This document shows, one piece after another, positions 36,483 through 48,950 of a stretch of DNA of 64,000 bases. Position 1 is the stretch's first letter, and each line of letters starts with the position of its first letter. A program made the position numbers and the translations under genes. The notes beneath the pieces were generated by a model. The model ran no database searches, was not told the DNA's origin, and was given only the letters and a program-made list of their open reading frames with translations. The DNA is from Manis javanica (taxonomy: Eukaryota; Chordata; Mammalia; Pholidota; Manidae), in the NCBI RefSeq assembly GCF_040802235.1, contig NC_133156.1, positions 25,377,343 through 25,441,342 of the forward strand. The letters run 5' to 3'.

Positions 36483-37613
36483 CTAGAAAGTGTGGAGGAA
36501 AAACATATTTAATGTTTTTGCACAAATCATATATCTAGAGGCACCCTTGTTGATATAACAGCTCTGAGCTTTATTTTTACTTCATTCCAAGTTTTATGTC
36601 TTCCTCCTAATCATTGTGGGGCTGGTATAATGGACATTATGCCTCCTTTTCCCTTCCAATTAATATTAGAACTTAATAAAATTGAGGGAAAGAACAGCCC
36701 ATCATTTTACTGAGTGTTTCTCTGTGCTGAATACCATGCTATTAATTACTATAATATCGCCACAATAATAGCAGTAACTATAATGTATTGGGCTTTGATG
36801 GTACCAGGTGCTGTTCTGAGGGCCTAACACAGCACTCCCCCTAAGCTGGTATCATTACCCCTCTTTTAACATAAGAGGAATTTGAGTCTTGGAAGTGCAC
36901 TTTCCTTCCTGTCACATAGCTGCCAGCATCGTACATCCAAAGTTTCTTTTTAAGGGAAACACTAATCATTTCTAATATTAAAGTGCTGCATTGGAAACTG
37001 CATTAAATCTAAGAAGTGAGAATAGGAGGCATTTGGGGAGAGAAAACAGCTCATCAGCATGTTAAGCGGCATGATTAATTTATGATATTGTGGCTCCTTT
37101 TGACAAATGGAAAAATAATGAGCTATTTGATCAACTGTAAAGGAACATAATAAAACCCTGCTGATAAATCATTCCAGTGTATTAATAAGCACGGAAAATG
37201 TAATTATGAGAAAAGCTCTGTAGGATGAAGATTTTAGGATTTTCAGTGACTCTTGCTGGGCACAGGCACATTTTACTCTGTTAAAAATGTAGTTGGAGCT
37301 GACCCCCTGGGAGATTCTAACAGACTTATATGTAGTCAGGAGATAAATATGAATAGTATCTTTGGTCAAAAACTGCAGATAAAAACATGCCTGAGGACTA
37401 AAGGAAATTAAAAAAGAAATCAACTGGTAGACTCAAAATATACCTGGAGATACGGCCAGGAAGTAGCAACAGTAATATTGCGGCTGGAAAGACAGGAAAG
37501 GTTTTGAGTAATACAAATATTAACTTGATTTTTTTAAAGCCCTGTGTGTAAGCTAGTGTTTGGTGTCCTTGCAATTTATAGACAGATGTATCGAAATGTA
37601 GAGGAATACTTAC
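36483..37613. other. RXFP2 interval between exons 8 and 10; exon 9 not found
   Basis: The LRR5 exon belongs here. I read the interval on the minus strand for its expected start, end and splice sites and found no match. An L2-like segment lies near 36790-36920. Either the exon is deleted or it has decayed beyond recognition. Confidence 0.65.
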
Positions 37614-37685
37614 AGGAAAAATAAGGACTTCAATCCTGTAAACAACCGCTGTGAAATTCTGGCAATTGGATTGTCGTCTAGAATT
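37614..37685 (-). CDS. RXFP2: RXFP2 exon 8: LRR4
   Basis: 72 nt between CTCAG and GTAAGT, open; encodes ILDDNPIARISQRLF, very close to the family sequence. Confidence 0.94.
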
Positions 37686-38344
37686 CTGAGAAAACACATC
37701 ACAAACACGTCCAGCATCAGAGACATTTGTGGAATGAAAGCAGAAAAAAATAAAAGGCCTATGACAATCCTGCTTCCCCCAACACCTGCCCTTGATCTTG
37801 CTGCCCTTCCACACTCGGCACCCTTCTCTCCCTCAAGAGCGTTTCCGGCTCCCCATGGTTGGAGCTGTCCTTTGCTCCAAATTCCTACAAGCCCCTTGCC
37901 AGCACTTGTCAGGTCTATGCTGCTTGCTTCCTCTTCCTGCTTCCACCTCCCACTGGACTTAAAGACCCAGGTCATACCCTTCACCTCTGGATACTTGGGT
38001 CTGGCACAAGCTGCACTGATTGACTGACTGAGTACGGGCTCCATAAATGCTTAGACCTACTGACTGACCAAATGAAGAATGAATGGACAAAGGCTCAGGA
38101 AATCACGAATGGTTCAGCGGTCTCATGATGTTCATGTGATTATAAGGTCTGTACAAACTCATGAAGGACTTTGAAGATGAAAGACTGAAAATATTTAAAT
38201 ATTCAAATCTCTGGTTTTTAACTATATATGGTGTTTTCCTAGAAAATATTAGATGAAGGGGAAATTTGCCTTCCTTCCCTTTCCCTTTGAAGCTAGGTAC
38301 CATTTCATCTTCCTCTCAGAATTCCTGATGTAGGATTTAGAGAG

Positions 38345-38500
38345 GGAGTTAACATGAGCACCTACTATATGCCAGGGGCTCTGCATGTGGCACTTCATAT
38401 GTGCATTCTGATTTAATCCTCACAACAGGACTCTTCAAAAGGAATTAGGACTACAGTTTACAGATGAGAAAAAAGAGGTCTAAGGAGACTAAGAGCATTG
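38345..38500 (+). repeat. L2 LINE fragment
   Basis: 'GAGCACCTACTATATGCCAG', 'TTAATCCTCACAACAGGAC' and 'TTTACAGATGAGAAAA' in order. Confidence 0.7.
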
Positions 38501-38765
38501 CCTGGAACATTAAGCATGGGGCCACGGCATATCCAAGGATCTGCATGAAGCTGACGTCCTGGCTTTGCCCCCTAGACCAGGCCAACCTATGGAAACTGGG
38601 CAAATACAGAGAGCCCTGGAACTGATGGAAACAAACACAGGTATCTGGGCTGGAGCTGCAGGCTCAGGCTGGAAAGTGGTGAAACGCCAGGAACTATCAT
38701 ATTTTCAGACTTTTCTATGAATGCTCTGGAAATCACAAAAGTCCTGAACTGGCTTACTTTCCTGG

Positions 38766-38991
38766 TGAGTGGTTCTCAACAGATGGCATTCCCCCAGGGG
38801 CATTGGAAATGTCTGGAGATACTGTGGGTTGTCACAACTCTGGAAGCGAGAGCTGCTGGCATCTGGTGGGGTAGAGAGACCACAGATGCTGCTGACTACC
38901 CTAAAATACACAGGACATATTTTCCCCACACTCCAGTCAAAGAATTATCTGGCCCCAAATACCAATAGAGTTGAGATTGAGAAAACCTGCT
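38766..38991 (+). repeat. MER20 (hAT-Charlie) element
   Basis: It starts GAGTGGTTCTCAAC and ends TTGAGATTGAGAAAACCTG. Inside are 'AATGTCTGGAGATA', 'GTTGTCACAACT', 'GCTGGCATCTGGTGGG', 'ACAGGACA' and 'AAAGAATTATCTGGCCCC', in MER20 order. MER20 copies act as enhancers near some reproductive genes; no activity is implied here. Confidence 0.85.
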
Positions 38992-39219
38992 GTGGGTAAA
39001 CACAGGATGAATGGGCCAAGCAAGCCTACTGCTGGGCTCAGAAGGCCCCCTGGAAAAGCATGGTGCCAGTTTCCTCACACACAACTTCCATTCGGCATGC
39101 CATTATCTGAATTGCTTGGGTAAAGTGCTCCAGATTGTATGACAATAAGGAAAACAAGATACACAAATGGAATTAAGACCAAGATCCTTTGTGGAGGAAG
39201 AAAGAGCTAGCATACTTAC

Positions 39220-39291
39220 AGCCAAGTGAGCTGATGTAAGTCTTTGAATACTCCAGGTCTGAGAGCTGTAATGCAGTTGTGGCTGAGATAC
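39220..39291 (-). CDS. RXFP2: RXFP2 exon 7: LRR3
   Basis: 72 nt between TTGTAG and GTAAGT, open; encodes [15 protein letters not shown] and the rest of a canonical repeat. Confidence 0.93.
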
Positions 39292-39915
39292 CTACAAACA
39301 GCATGGGTGAGTTAATTAGGCAAACTCTATACTGTCTGTCATTCACATATAATTAGAATATGAGCTTCTCATGATGATTATGAAGTATGGACATCTGTTT
39401 CTGAAAGCACTCTGCCAGCTGAGCGGAAGAGGAAAAATCAAAACACAACCAAGAAATACAGATATCCCCAAGCCTAGTGTTTGCAATCCCGGGGCCAGTC
39501 CTGGAAAGTGCCTCAGAATAGTGTGTGGAATATTACAGTATGTTAGAGTATGACTGTAATAAATATGTGGGGCGATTTTTGCTTTTGTCCTTTTGGGTCA
39601 TATCCTTAAAAGTCTAGCATTTTAGGAAAGTACATAGGTAAGTTATCAAGGGTTAGAAAAAATAAAATGCTCAAAAATTGTGGAAATAAGCCTCACTTGA
39701 GAAGATAAGGTTAAGGAGAACCTTTGCATCCACCTTATGGTAAAACTAGGAATCTTTTAATAATTCCTTCAGGGTAATAACTAATCTAAGTACTTTGTGA
39801 TAACCTGTTCCTCATGTTTCTTTATAGTCAAATCATCCCTTTTAAATATACCATTCTACCCTTTAATCTATACTGAAAATTGTACTCATAATATAATTAT
39901 AAAGAAGTTATTCAC
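39292..39915. other. RXFP2 intron 6
   Basis: 624 bp; nothing recognised. Confidence 0.6.
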
Positions 39916-39987
39916 AATATTTGCAGATTATGTAATCCAAAATATCCTTTCCTGGATATGTGTCTAATACAGTTATGCTGCAGGAAT
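39916..39987 (-). CDS. RXFP2: RXFP2 exon 6: LRR2
   Basis: 72 nt between ACCAG and GTGAAT, open. It starts [11 protein letters not shown]; Ala-Phe of the usual repeat is Gly-Tyr. Confidence 0.92.
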
Positions 39988-42900
39988 CTGGTAGGAATAA
40001 GACAAATGCCATGTGATTACGGTTTTTGTACTTAGTAGGCTGTTGGGTGGGCTCTCCACTTTCTTTACCTAAAGACAATTTGTGAAACTGGTTTATAAAC
40101 TCCCAAATCCTATTCTCATGTTGAACACAGCCAATGCATGCTGTCCCCCTAGCACCCCTCCGGTGAGACTCATGCGTGCATGATTTGGACCATGGAACTC
40201 CAGTGCGATGTGTTGGTGGAGGGAACTAGTCCTGTTGCCACAAACCGGAAGTCTGGGGGCCTTCTTGTTCTGACTTGCTGGAGTCTCACACCACGTGAGA
40301 CTGGCCAGCCTCTCACTGCTGAGCTGTCTTGCTCTCTCTGCTCAGAGTTCCACCCTGAACTCCTCATTAACTCCCCCAAAGGGAGAGGGCAAGTCTTAAT
40401 CATTTCTATTTTGAGATACAGAGTGAGAAGCACAAAGCCAGCTGGCGAGGTCCCAAGTAGCATCAGTAGTTGAACTGGGGCTAGTATTCACAGGGTCATG
40501 CCTTGTTTAACCTCTGAAGCAATTTAGCAATATAGTCTTGATTCCATAATAGCACTGTTGGAAGCAATCTATGTAAATAATTTCCATTTCCTGTGCTCAT
40601 TATACAATGGGAGGTTAGCCCTGAATTCATATTTTCTAAAGACCTTTCAGGACAGGAAATAATATCACTAATAATAGTAACTAATGGCACATAGTCCTTT
40701 GAATGACTTTCCTTTCTCTTTTTTTATTTGGTTTGGCTCTTGCTATATATAATATGTAACATTTACTTGTTACATTACTTCACTGCAAATCTATGCTGAA
40801 ACATATGCTCATTCAGCCACCTGTGAATTTTGTTATGCCACAATTATTTCCTAGCAAAACTTCCCAGCCTTTGAGTCATGAATGTTGTACCAGGTATGCC
40901 AGGATATTGAAGCCCTCAGCCCCATAGACAGCTAGGTAAAGAGGAGACGAGGCTCCAGTTACCAGCAAACCCATTTTTTTTACCCTAAATGTTGAACAAA
41001 TATTGTCATTTTATCTGTGTACTGCCACGTGGAAAGATCGGTACTACAGAGCACCTGCAATACATCCATAGCAGTTCAGAAAGCATCAATTTCTCTCCTA
41101 CAAAGTAGACCGGAATCCCAGAAGACCTTGTGCCATTCATTCCAAATCCACAGTCTCTGGACGGTGTCTGTGAGAAGACGCTTCCCATTGCAACATAAAT
41201 TCTGCCTTTGGTTTAAACTTCTACTATGAATAAAATAAACCCATATAGATCAGTATCCATTTCAGCATTTTCAAAGCCCTTGCAGTGATGTGATGAAAGT
41301 TAATATGATAAATTATGTTGCAACAGCATGTGAAAAAGGGAAAAGCATATATTATAAGAAAGGTATATTGAAGTTCCTCCTAAATATAAAATGTACTACC
41401 TATCTAGTGCTGTTTACATTTTATTCAGGGTAAGTAATTCAAAAGCACCAGGCACATTTTACCTACATGTTGTCAGTACTGAAGGGATGCATGTAATCGT
41501 GAGTTCTGAATTTGACCTTGTGCATTTGATCTGCATGACTCATCTGACATGTACAGCCTAACTGCCTTCCTCACCGTGAGTTAAGATTCCAATGCCTACA
41601 ATAATAAAGCCTCCAGTCTTCTATTTAGTCAGCTTGCTGGCACCCTGTTGAGAACTGGAATCCCAGCTATCTTGTCTCAGACTTAGGCTGCTGCATTTTC
41701 ACTTGATCCCCTAGCACCTGCTTTCTTCTTTGTGGAATAGTAGCTAGGTGAATATAAGGGGAAATTCGGAAACATGACAATTTGGCAATGGTGTCCTCTT
41801 TTTATACAGAGCTGAGATAGGAGCCCATTTAATATACTTTACATGAAATGGCTTTTCTAACAATAACTTACTAGTTCATGAATTCCTGCTGTTTCAGCTG
41901 TCAGGGATTTTCAAGCAGAAATGCCAGGAATTTATGTACCTGAAACTAGAGCAAATAAATGCTGTAATGACATGTGTGTTTATAGGCTATTTTTTAATCC
42001 AACATTTTGCATCCATGATTCAGGCAGACTTGAATTACATTTTGCTGCCAATAATTGCATTGAATAACAACCCAGTTTAAGAAGGAATTCCTAGTTTATG
42101 TAAGGTTTATATTACAATGAGGAGGAAAATTGCTGTTGGTTTCCATGGTAGCAGTGATAAACTATTATAGTCAATCTCCTGAATTATATTTTATTTCTCT
42201 GAAAGGTCATCTGAAATTGCTCCCCTCCATGCAATGTTAGAAAGGCTGGATATAGTAAAAGATTATTAAAATGAATAAACTGATCAGTAGTAAAAGTATT
42301 CAGATAAGTTGAGCAAGAGTTACCCATCTGGCAACTAGAATTTCATTTTGATTTAGGAATTTGTTTTTCTGGATGCCTAAATGGCCTCTATTCCACTGTG
42401 AGTATTTACAGCATTCCAGACCAGAGAGTCACTTAGCATTAAATATTAAATTTGGTGATCTCCTAGGATCTATCCCAATACAACTTAAAAATGAATATTA
42501 AGTTTATTGGTTCAATACAATCTAAAACACACCTTTGGGTAGGCCTTTTCCTTGGTCAAACAGAATAAAACTGAAATTCTTTAGCCAGGAATTTAAAGGT
42601 CCTACAATTATGATTCAATGATTTCTCCAGCATATGTTTCGTTGTTTCCTATGGGAACCCTTTTCTCTTATAAACTGCCCTTTTCTCTCTTGTCACAATA
42701 TCCTTTGAGGGTTTCTGATTATGTTTTTCATTCTCCCCGCTGAAGATGCTACCCACCTTTGCTTTAGTCCTGTGGGTTAGTTGTACACATCATTCCTTCA
42801 ACAAATAATCATTGATCCTCATGTGTGTTTGACATATGCAACATTGAGGGGTGGTGGTACATGGTACTGGGAGAAAACTAGGACCATCCAACTCAGAAGG

Positions 42901-44104
42901 AGGTGGTCAGTGGGGGTGATTCTTCAAAATTCAAGGTTTAATGGGAAGGGTTCATAAAAATGGAATTGTAGTCCAAATAATGATCTAAGTCATGTTCAAA
43001 ATCAAGAGAGTAAAGAATACTGTGGGAAATGGAAATATATTTCTAGTTATACTTTATAAATAAGAAAATGTTAAGGAAATGACCAAGCCTAGTGTATGGA
43101 AACTGTTTTATAATATGATGAAATAATATATAAATATAAATGCTCAACTCCTACATTATTCCTGTCATCTCAGTCCAAGAGATAATCTCAGGATGGCAAT
43201 GAATAGAGAGAATACATGGTCGGGGCAGTTCAAGCCCAGATAGTAGAGTACATTCATCAAAATGAGTTAAAGCCCTCTGGCTTGAGCAATTTCTCCTAGA
43301 AATTGAGAAACACCAAAAATGAAAACACTGAATCATGACCAATTACTGAGGAATCTAGAAAGGAGAAGATCAGCTGGAAAATTAAAGATGGAAAGCATAG
43401 TTTTCATTTTTCAAAAATGGAAAAAGTAGATTTCACAAGCTGGATGAGCTTGACATTTGTTTAAGGAGAGATCATAGAGCAGGCTCATAGGACACCACTC
43501 TGTGAGCACCTCAAAGAGGGAGAGAACAGGGCATGTCAGATCCTCCTGACCTTCTTCTCTGAAAGACTGATCAACAGAAATGCTTGGTATAATGTCAACC
43601 AGACACAGATCATGTCTTTTCATGATGTGTTTATGGATGAAACAGAAGACAATACTTATTGTCTGAAGGATGATGATAACAGGCCCTGGAAAGGTGACTT
43701 GGCCACATCCTCTCTGGTATTTTACACCAGATCTTGGGTAAAGATGGGTCATCTTATTTTCAGATGACAGAGTGCTGGGAGCATAGTGATTAGGTGGAGT
43801 TTTGCTACCTTGGTTACTTGAGCTGTTGTAATGCAGAATTTGGAAGAAAAGGTAGTGTTTAAGGACAGGAGATACCAGGGGTGGGCTGAGCCCAGGGGTT
43901 GGAGAAGAGTGGCAGGAGCTGCTGGGAGGTGTGAGGGGAGCGGCCGTAAGGAAGGGTTGCCAAGCTTATGAGCGGCTCTACAAGCTTCTAGTAACACTTG
44001 TGAAGAACTTGAGTCATTCTCAAAGCAGAGTTTGGTTCCTGGACATTTTCCTTGATGGTTAACAATATTCTGAGACTGGACCGTGTGGATAAGCTTCCAA
44101 AGGA

Positions 44105-44325
44105 TCATGATCGGAGGTCTGGCTTTGAGGCCAAGCTCTGCTATTCATCAGCTGGCTGACTCCGGGCAAACAACCTCTCTTTCCCAAGTATGTTTCCTCA
44201 TCCTGAAAGGGACCTTCATGATTTCTGCCTCACCTTGCAGATTTTGAGGATCAGATAAGAATTCCAAATCTTGGAACCCTTTGTAAACGTTAAAAAGTGA
44301 CATATGAATATAAGGCATTGCACCT
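44105..44325 (+). repeat. MIR SINE remnant
   Basis: 'TCTGGCTTTGAGGCCAAGCTCTGC', 'GACTCCGGGCAA' and 'TTTCCTCATCCTGAAA' in MIR order. Confidence 0.6.
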
Positions 44326-44914
44326 TGCATGGCATAGACACTTAGTGAATATTCATTGATGACAGTCTCCTAGTCTCTTTCTCTGAGTCTCTAGGAGAAT
44401 CAAATAGCCTAGAAAGCGTCCAATAGCACCTTGCATCAGGAGAACCCTTGCTGGATGATACTCCGGTTATGATGTGGTACCTAAGTTCTCTCAAAGCAGA
44501 ATTAAATATTTATATGGAGAAGGTTCCAGCTGATTCAGGCAGTTAAGGTTAATCCCTACTCTTTTTAACTAGGAAAAACTGGGACCTAAATTAGAGAAAT
44601 TAGTGATTCCATATTCTTCCATTGAGTGGAATAGCAGATACTATGAGAGATAAATATAGACGTAGCACAAGGCTTTGGGTCAGAGGTCTGGGAAAGCACT
44701 TGGCCTGAGAAGTCTAATTTTAATGCTCCTTTGCTTGATCCTCAATTGATCCTTCTGCCCCCCCCAAAAGATGGTTTTCCCCAAATTAGAAGGAAAAACA
44801 TGTATACAAGGGGTGGGGTGGTCTGTGTGTTGAAGAGCAGTATGTGTTGGTAGAAGATTCAATTAGATGCTAGAACAATTTCTTTCCATCTCTATGTTTC
44901 TGGTTATTGTGAAA

Positions 44915-45040
44915 TAAACGCTGCATTAGGCATCCGAAGACAGGCTCTAATTCTAGCTTTTCCACTAACTAGTTCTGGATCTTAGGTAACTCATTTAACC
45001 ATTGCAGACTTTAATTACCTCATGAATAATGAAAAGATTT
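44915..45040 (+). repeat. MIR SINE remnant
   Basis: 'TAATTCTAGCTTTTCCACTAAC', 'GGATCTTAGGTAACTCATTTAACC' and 'TTACCTCATGAATAATG'. Confidence 0.6.
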
Positions 45041-46583
45041 AATTAGAGATTCATAAAACTTCTATGACTCCAGGTAATAGAATTTCAACAGGTGCTCTAA
45101 ACTGTGAAGCTTTTCCCTTTTTTCTGCTAGTGCTCTTTTTTGTCCTCCCTTGAGCATAAGTGAGGCAGTGCAAGGACAATATTGATTCACAGAATGAGTA
45201 TGTGGTGATCCTAAGAATTCCCAGTAAGATTAAAAGCAGTGCGTTCTCTAGAGGAATCTGGAAACCCAGAGCTAATGCACAGCTACTCCTGTGTGACAAT
45301 GACAATGTGACCACATTTCCAGGATGGAGAAGAAGGTCCTGACTGCAGATGAAATTCACACAGGTTATAGTCAAACCCAGGCATGGTTATCTATGTTCAC
45401 ATAAAATTCTACCTCACTAATGGACCTACGTCAATGACTCCCTTTCTTGTACTGGGGATTCTGGACCTGGATTCATGAAGAGCATGCAGCTGTCGGTGGG
45501 ATCTGAAACCAAACATGTTTTTCCAGTATCAGCAAAGGATCAGACTTTTTTCATTCCTGGTTTTGACATATTCCACATTTCTAAAAACTCTTCCTCTGTG
45601 CCAAAAGTTGATGGATAAAATAAGCTGATGGCCCTGCCAAGGGGCCTCACAGCATAACTTGGCTAATTTTTAAGTCTACTCTAATGACCATCTTGGCAAG
45701 TATAGAAACTTGATCTCTCCATTAACCCAGAGTGACTGGGCATAGAGGGACTGATACACAGTAGTCAAACTCATAAAAGTTTGAATAATCTCATTTTCTT
45801 TACTCAAATGGGAACTATCTTATTCCACAAATAAGAATGTTTCCCAAATATGTTAGTATGAGTAATTTGGAAAGTTAATGTAGTTATCATAAAGTTGTTT
45901 GGTGAGCTGGCAATCAAAGCAACGACTCTCTATCAAGACACAGTTATGTAAATTGTGACAATTACAGTCCATCCCTGTCCCCCCATAGAGGCTGTCTCTA
46001 GGTCATATACCTCTGACCCTGGCTTGCTTTCTAGGATGATATTGGCAACATTTTGACACTTTGTTCATTACTGATTACCATTTTTTCACTGCTGACTGCA
46101 ACCAATTTATTAACATTTTATTTCCTCCGATATCTTATCCCTGATTTCACTCAGATTGTGTTTTTGCTCCTATTGAGAGACAGCCTGTAGCCTGTCATGT
46201 GTTTTAAATGATCTGATCATTCTTGCCTATGCTAACATTTTTCGTTGAAGTTAAAAAGTGCATCTAATGTCTCTGAATCTGCAATGTCATTTTCCAAATA
46301 TCTTGGAGAAATGCATTTAACTATGTGTTTTCTTATTAAAATGCCTGTTCTCAACTCTTAACTCTATAAAAGTAGTTTAAATCAAAATTAGCTCAGCTAT
46401 GTTATGAAATGTAAAGGTACTACTTTTCAATGCTTTCTTTTCTAATCTTCACTATGTTTAGAAAAATTAATTTAATGATAAAGGTAATCAACATTGTATT
46501 TCATTTTACTTTAGGATCAAAAACATCTTAAACAAAACATCACAAGGATTTCCCCCTAAAAAACACTATTAATAGCTACTTAC

Positions 46584-46650
46584 ATCTTTTTAAGTTCTGT
46601 GTATTTGATTAAACTTTATCTGGAAGACTGAATTTTTTTTCTTAAGAGAC
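46584..46650 (-). pseudogene. RXFP2: RXFP2 exon 5 (LRR1), frameshifted with stop
   Basis: 67 nt instead of 72, with intact TTTAG and GTAAGT borders. Compared with the expected repeat, 4 nt are missing beside an A8 run (46633-46640) and 1 nt near 46611. In the frame entering from exon 4, a TAA falls at 46590-46592, truncating the receptor before the first full repeat. Even without that stop, the 5 nt loss shifts every later exon. Confidence 0.9.
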
Positions 46651-48017
46651 CTAAAATAACATGTAAAGCAGACTTCATTATGGTTGTTATGACCAACCAA
46701 ACTCTTCCTTAGAAACTGTGCTTGAGAAGAAAATATCTGGTGATGTTCCAAACTACTTAACACACACTTGAAAAAAACAAAGTAACTTAAAACTTTATCA
46801 TGGCAGAAAAAAAAAGCTTAGGAAGCACAATTAAAGCAGTTTGCAAACATTTGACAAGTCTAGTCAGCTAGTTAATAGTCTGGAATGTCTACAGTGGAAT
46901 GTCTAATAGTCTGGAATGTCTGACTGGACAGACTCTGCTCTTCCTCCCTGTGCTATGGTGACACAAAAATGGGAACCTATACCGGTCTGTACCTCTTTTT
47001 CTAGTTCCTTTCCTTGTGAGAGGATATTGTTCGTTTGGGATTGTCCTTCTTTCTTAAGGGAGGCCTCCACTGCTATGTACGTCCCTCTTAGAACCACTCT
47101 AGGTCCATTGCACATACTTTGATCCATTGGGTTTCTGTTTTATTTGCTTCCATGCATTGTTTGTTTTCTTCTTCGGTTTCTTCATTGAATCACTGATTAT
47201 TGACAAGCACGTTGTGTAGCTTCCATCTCTATGTTTTCTCTAGTTTTCTGCATGTCCTTAATTCCTAGTTTCATACCATTTTGATGGGAAAAGGTGCTTG
47301 ATACACGTTCAGTCTTCTTAAATTGATGGGGACATTTTTCTGTCCTAATATGTGATCTCTTCTGGAGAACATTCCAAGTGTACCTGAAAAGAATGTGTAT
47401 AATGCTGCTTTGGGCTGCAATGTTCTGTGATCTGTCTGGTCTGCTGTGTCATAAAATGCCACAGTTTTATGACACAGTTTTAACTTTTTTACTCTACTTA
47501 ACAAAACCAAAAAGTCCACAAATCCTAACCAACTCACGCATGCCCAAATTATGACATGACTGAAATTCCTGAGGCTCTCAAAAGGTTTTTTCACAGCACA
47601 GAAAAACTCACAGGATGATGACATAGCTAGTTTCATAGCTCTTATATCTCTGCAGTCTTGGCCACCATTAAAAATGAGATCAACTATGTGAGTATTCTTC
47701 CTTTTTGAGATTTCTTTTTAGTTGTACAGATCTGGCATTTTCCTAATAATACATACATCAGAAAGCAATTAAAAATAAGAACTCCGGACATCTGTGAACT
47801 AAAGCATAACCTGGCTAATTCAACATAGAGTGTTGAATATGTTTTTTTCCCTAGAGAAGGACTGGAATTCTCTGATGGCTGGTGGTCTTAAAAGCAGGTG
47901 CTGTTATTTTGCCAATATACAAGTAGCATAAAACAGAACAAAGACACATTGGATCAGGTTACATGGCTTTCATATGACTTTAGGGGCAAATAGCATGAGG
48001 ATTTGACATCTACTCAC
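46651..48017. other. RXFP2 intron 4
   Basis: 1.37 kb; mostly an antisense L1 ORF2 fragment (about 47125-47460). Confidence 0.6.
47125..47460 (-). repeat. L1 fragment, antisense
   Basis: The plus strand reads the reverse of mid-ORF2: 'TTCATACCATTTTGATGGGAAAAGGTGCTTGATA', 'TCTTCTGGAGAACATTCCAAGTG' and 'GAAGAATGTGTATAATGCTGC'-like blocks. Diverged. Confidence 0.75.
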
Positions 48018-48123
48018 AGTAATGTGGCATTGCTGGAAGTCAGGGGCATGAACTTTAAGCCAGCATCCATGCATTCCAGCTCAGTTTCTTTGCAGTCACA
48101 GCGCTGTGGAAACTGGTCTAGAA
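48018..48123 (-). CDS. RXFP2: RXFP2 exon 4: cysteine-rich LRR N-cap
   Basis: 106 nt between CCTAG and GTGAGT, open. It encodes CDCKETELEC and the start of the repeat array. One Cys of the usual CC pair is Arg (QRCDC). Confidence 0.92.
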
Positions 48124-48910
48124 CTAGGGGCAAAAAGAGTGAGATTTCACTAGGGCAAAAATACTTTGCTTTAATTATGACTTTGTCTCTAAGAACTGAT
48201 GTTGTTCTCTTTGCATTGAATGTATATGACATTTATGTCTTGTTAAAAGGACTAACTCAGCCCTATGATAAAAACAAGTCAGAATCCTTTCCTAGTCAAA
48301 TATAGACTGATTTGGTGTTCATCTCCGTTCTAGCTTCCAGAGGTTATTTCATAGGCATATAATAAGTGATTAGAAAGAAGCCACAGAAAAATTTAAATAT
48401 CAGAAAAGTATCTAGTAAAGTAAGATTAAGTTTTCCTCAATGAAAAATGTTACTATAATTGCGTGTCTCTCTATGGTATAATCTTTAAACTTGAATGCGT
48501 ATAATTGAGGCAATTTGATTTAATTGAATGGCACAAAGAACTGGTTCAATAAATACTGTTAATTTAAATTCAGTTCAGTTCTTTTCCCATTTTCAAACCT
48601 CTTAGAGCTGTGTGAAGTTGCAGGTTTTTACAATAGACACCATTATGCCTTATTAAAATAAAAAGTCAGATACCCTGTCATTTCGGTTCTTGTTTTTCCT
48701 GGCTAGAAAGTTAAAGTAGGTCATACAAGTTGTAGAGAAGCTGTAAAGTTGAGAAAAACTTAGATCCAGCTATATGAAGCATTCAGAAGAAAGAAGAAGG
48801 TTTCAGAATTTACTCTGAAGAAACTTACATCATTATGGAAATAATGGCATATAAAGGTGTGAAGAATCTGTGGAGAAACCAGGCCAAGTCACTCCATGGG
48901 ACAGTCACTT

Positions 48911-48950
48911 TGTGTGGATGTGTTTGTGTTTGTGTGTATGTGTGTGTGTT
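48911..48950. repeat. TG-rich microsatellite
   Basis: Interrupted (TG)n of about 40 bp. Confidence 0.85.

Larger units (their letters stand above)
37686..39219. other. RXFP2 intron 7
   Basis: 1.5 kb; holds an L2 segment (38345-38500) and a MER20 element (38766-38991). The open frames at 37610-38044 and 37671-38027 overlap exon 8 or the intron and are not genes. Confidence 0.65.
39988..46583. other. RXFP2 intron 5
   Basis: 6.6 kb, the largest intron, no gene. An L2-like segment is near 42790-42850 and MIR copies at 44105-44325 and 44915-45040. Open frames at 43411-44108 are on the minus strand but lack domains and splice context. Confidence 0.55.

Noticed and set aside
37420..37470. Candidate remnant of RXFP2 exon 9
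   Set aside because: A weak LRR-like reading on the minus strand has an acceptor-like CAG but no donor at 72 nt and no matching residues.
37610..38044. 144-codon minus-strand open frame
   Set aside because: It contains RXFP2 exon 8 at its 3' end but the rest is read-through of intron 7. Only 37614-37685 is exon.
43411..44108. Two adjacent minus-strand frames of 113 and 119 codons
   Set aside because: No homology, domains or splice borders recognised; they lie inside RXFP2 intron 5 and are probably chance frames.
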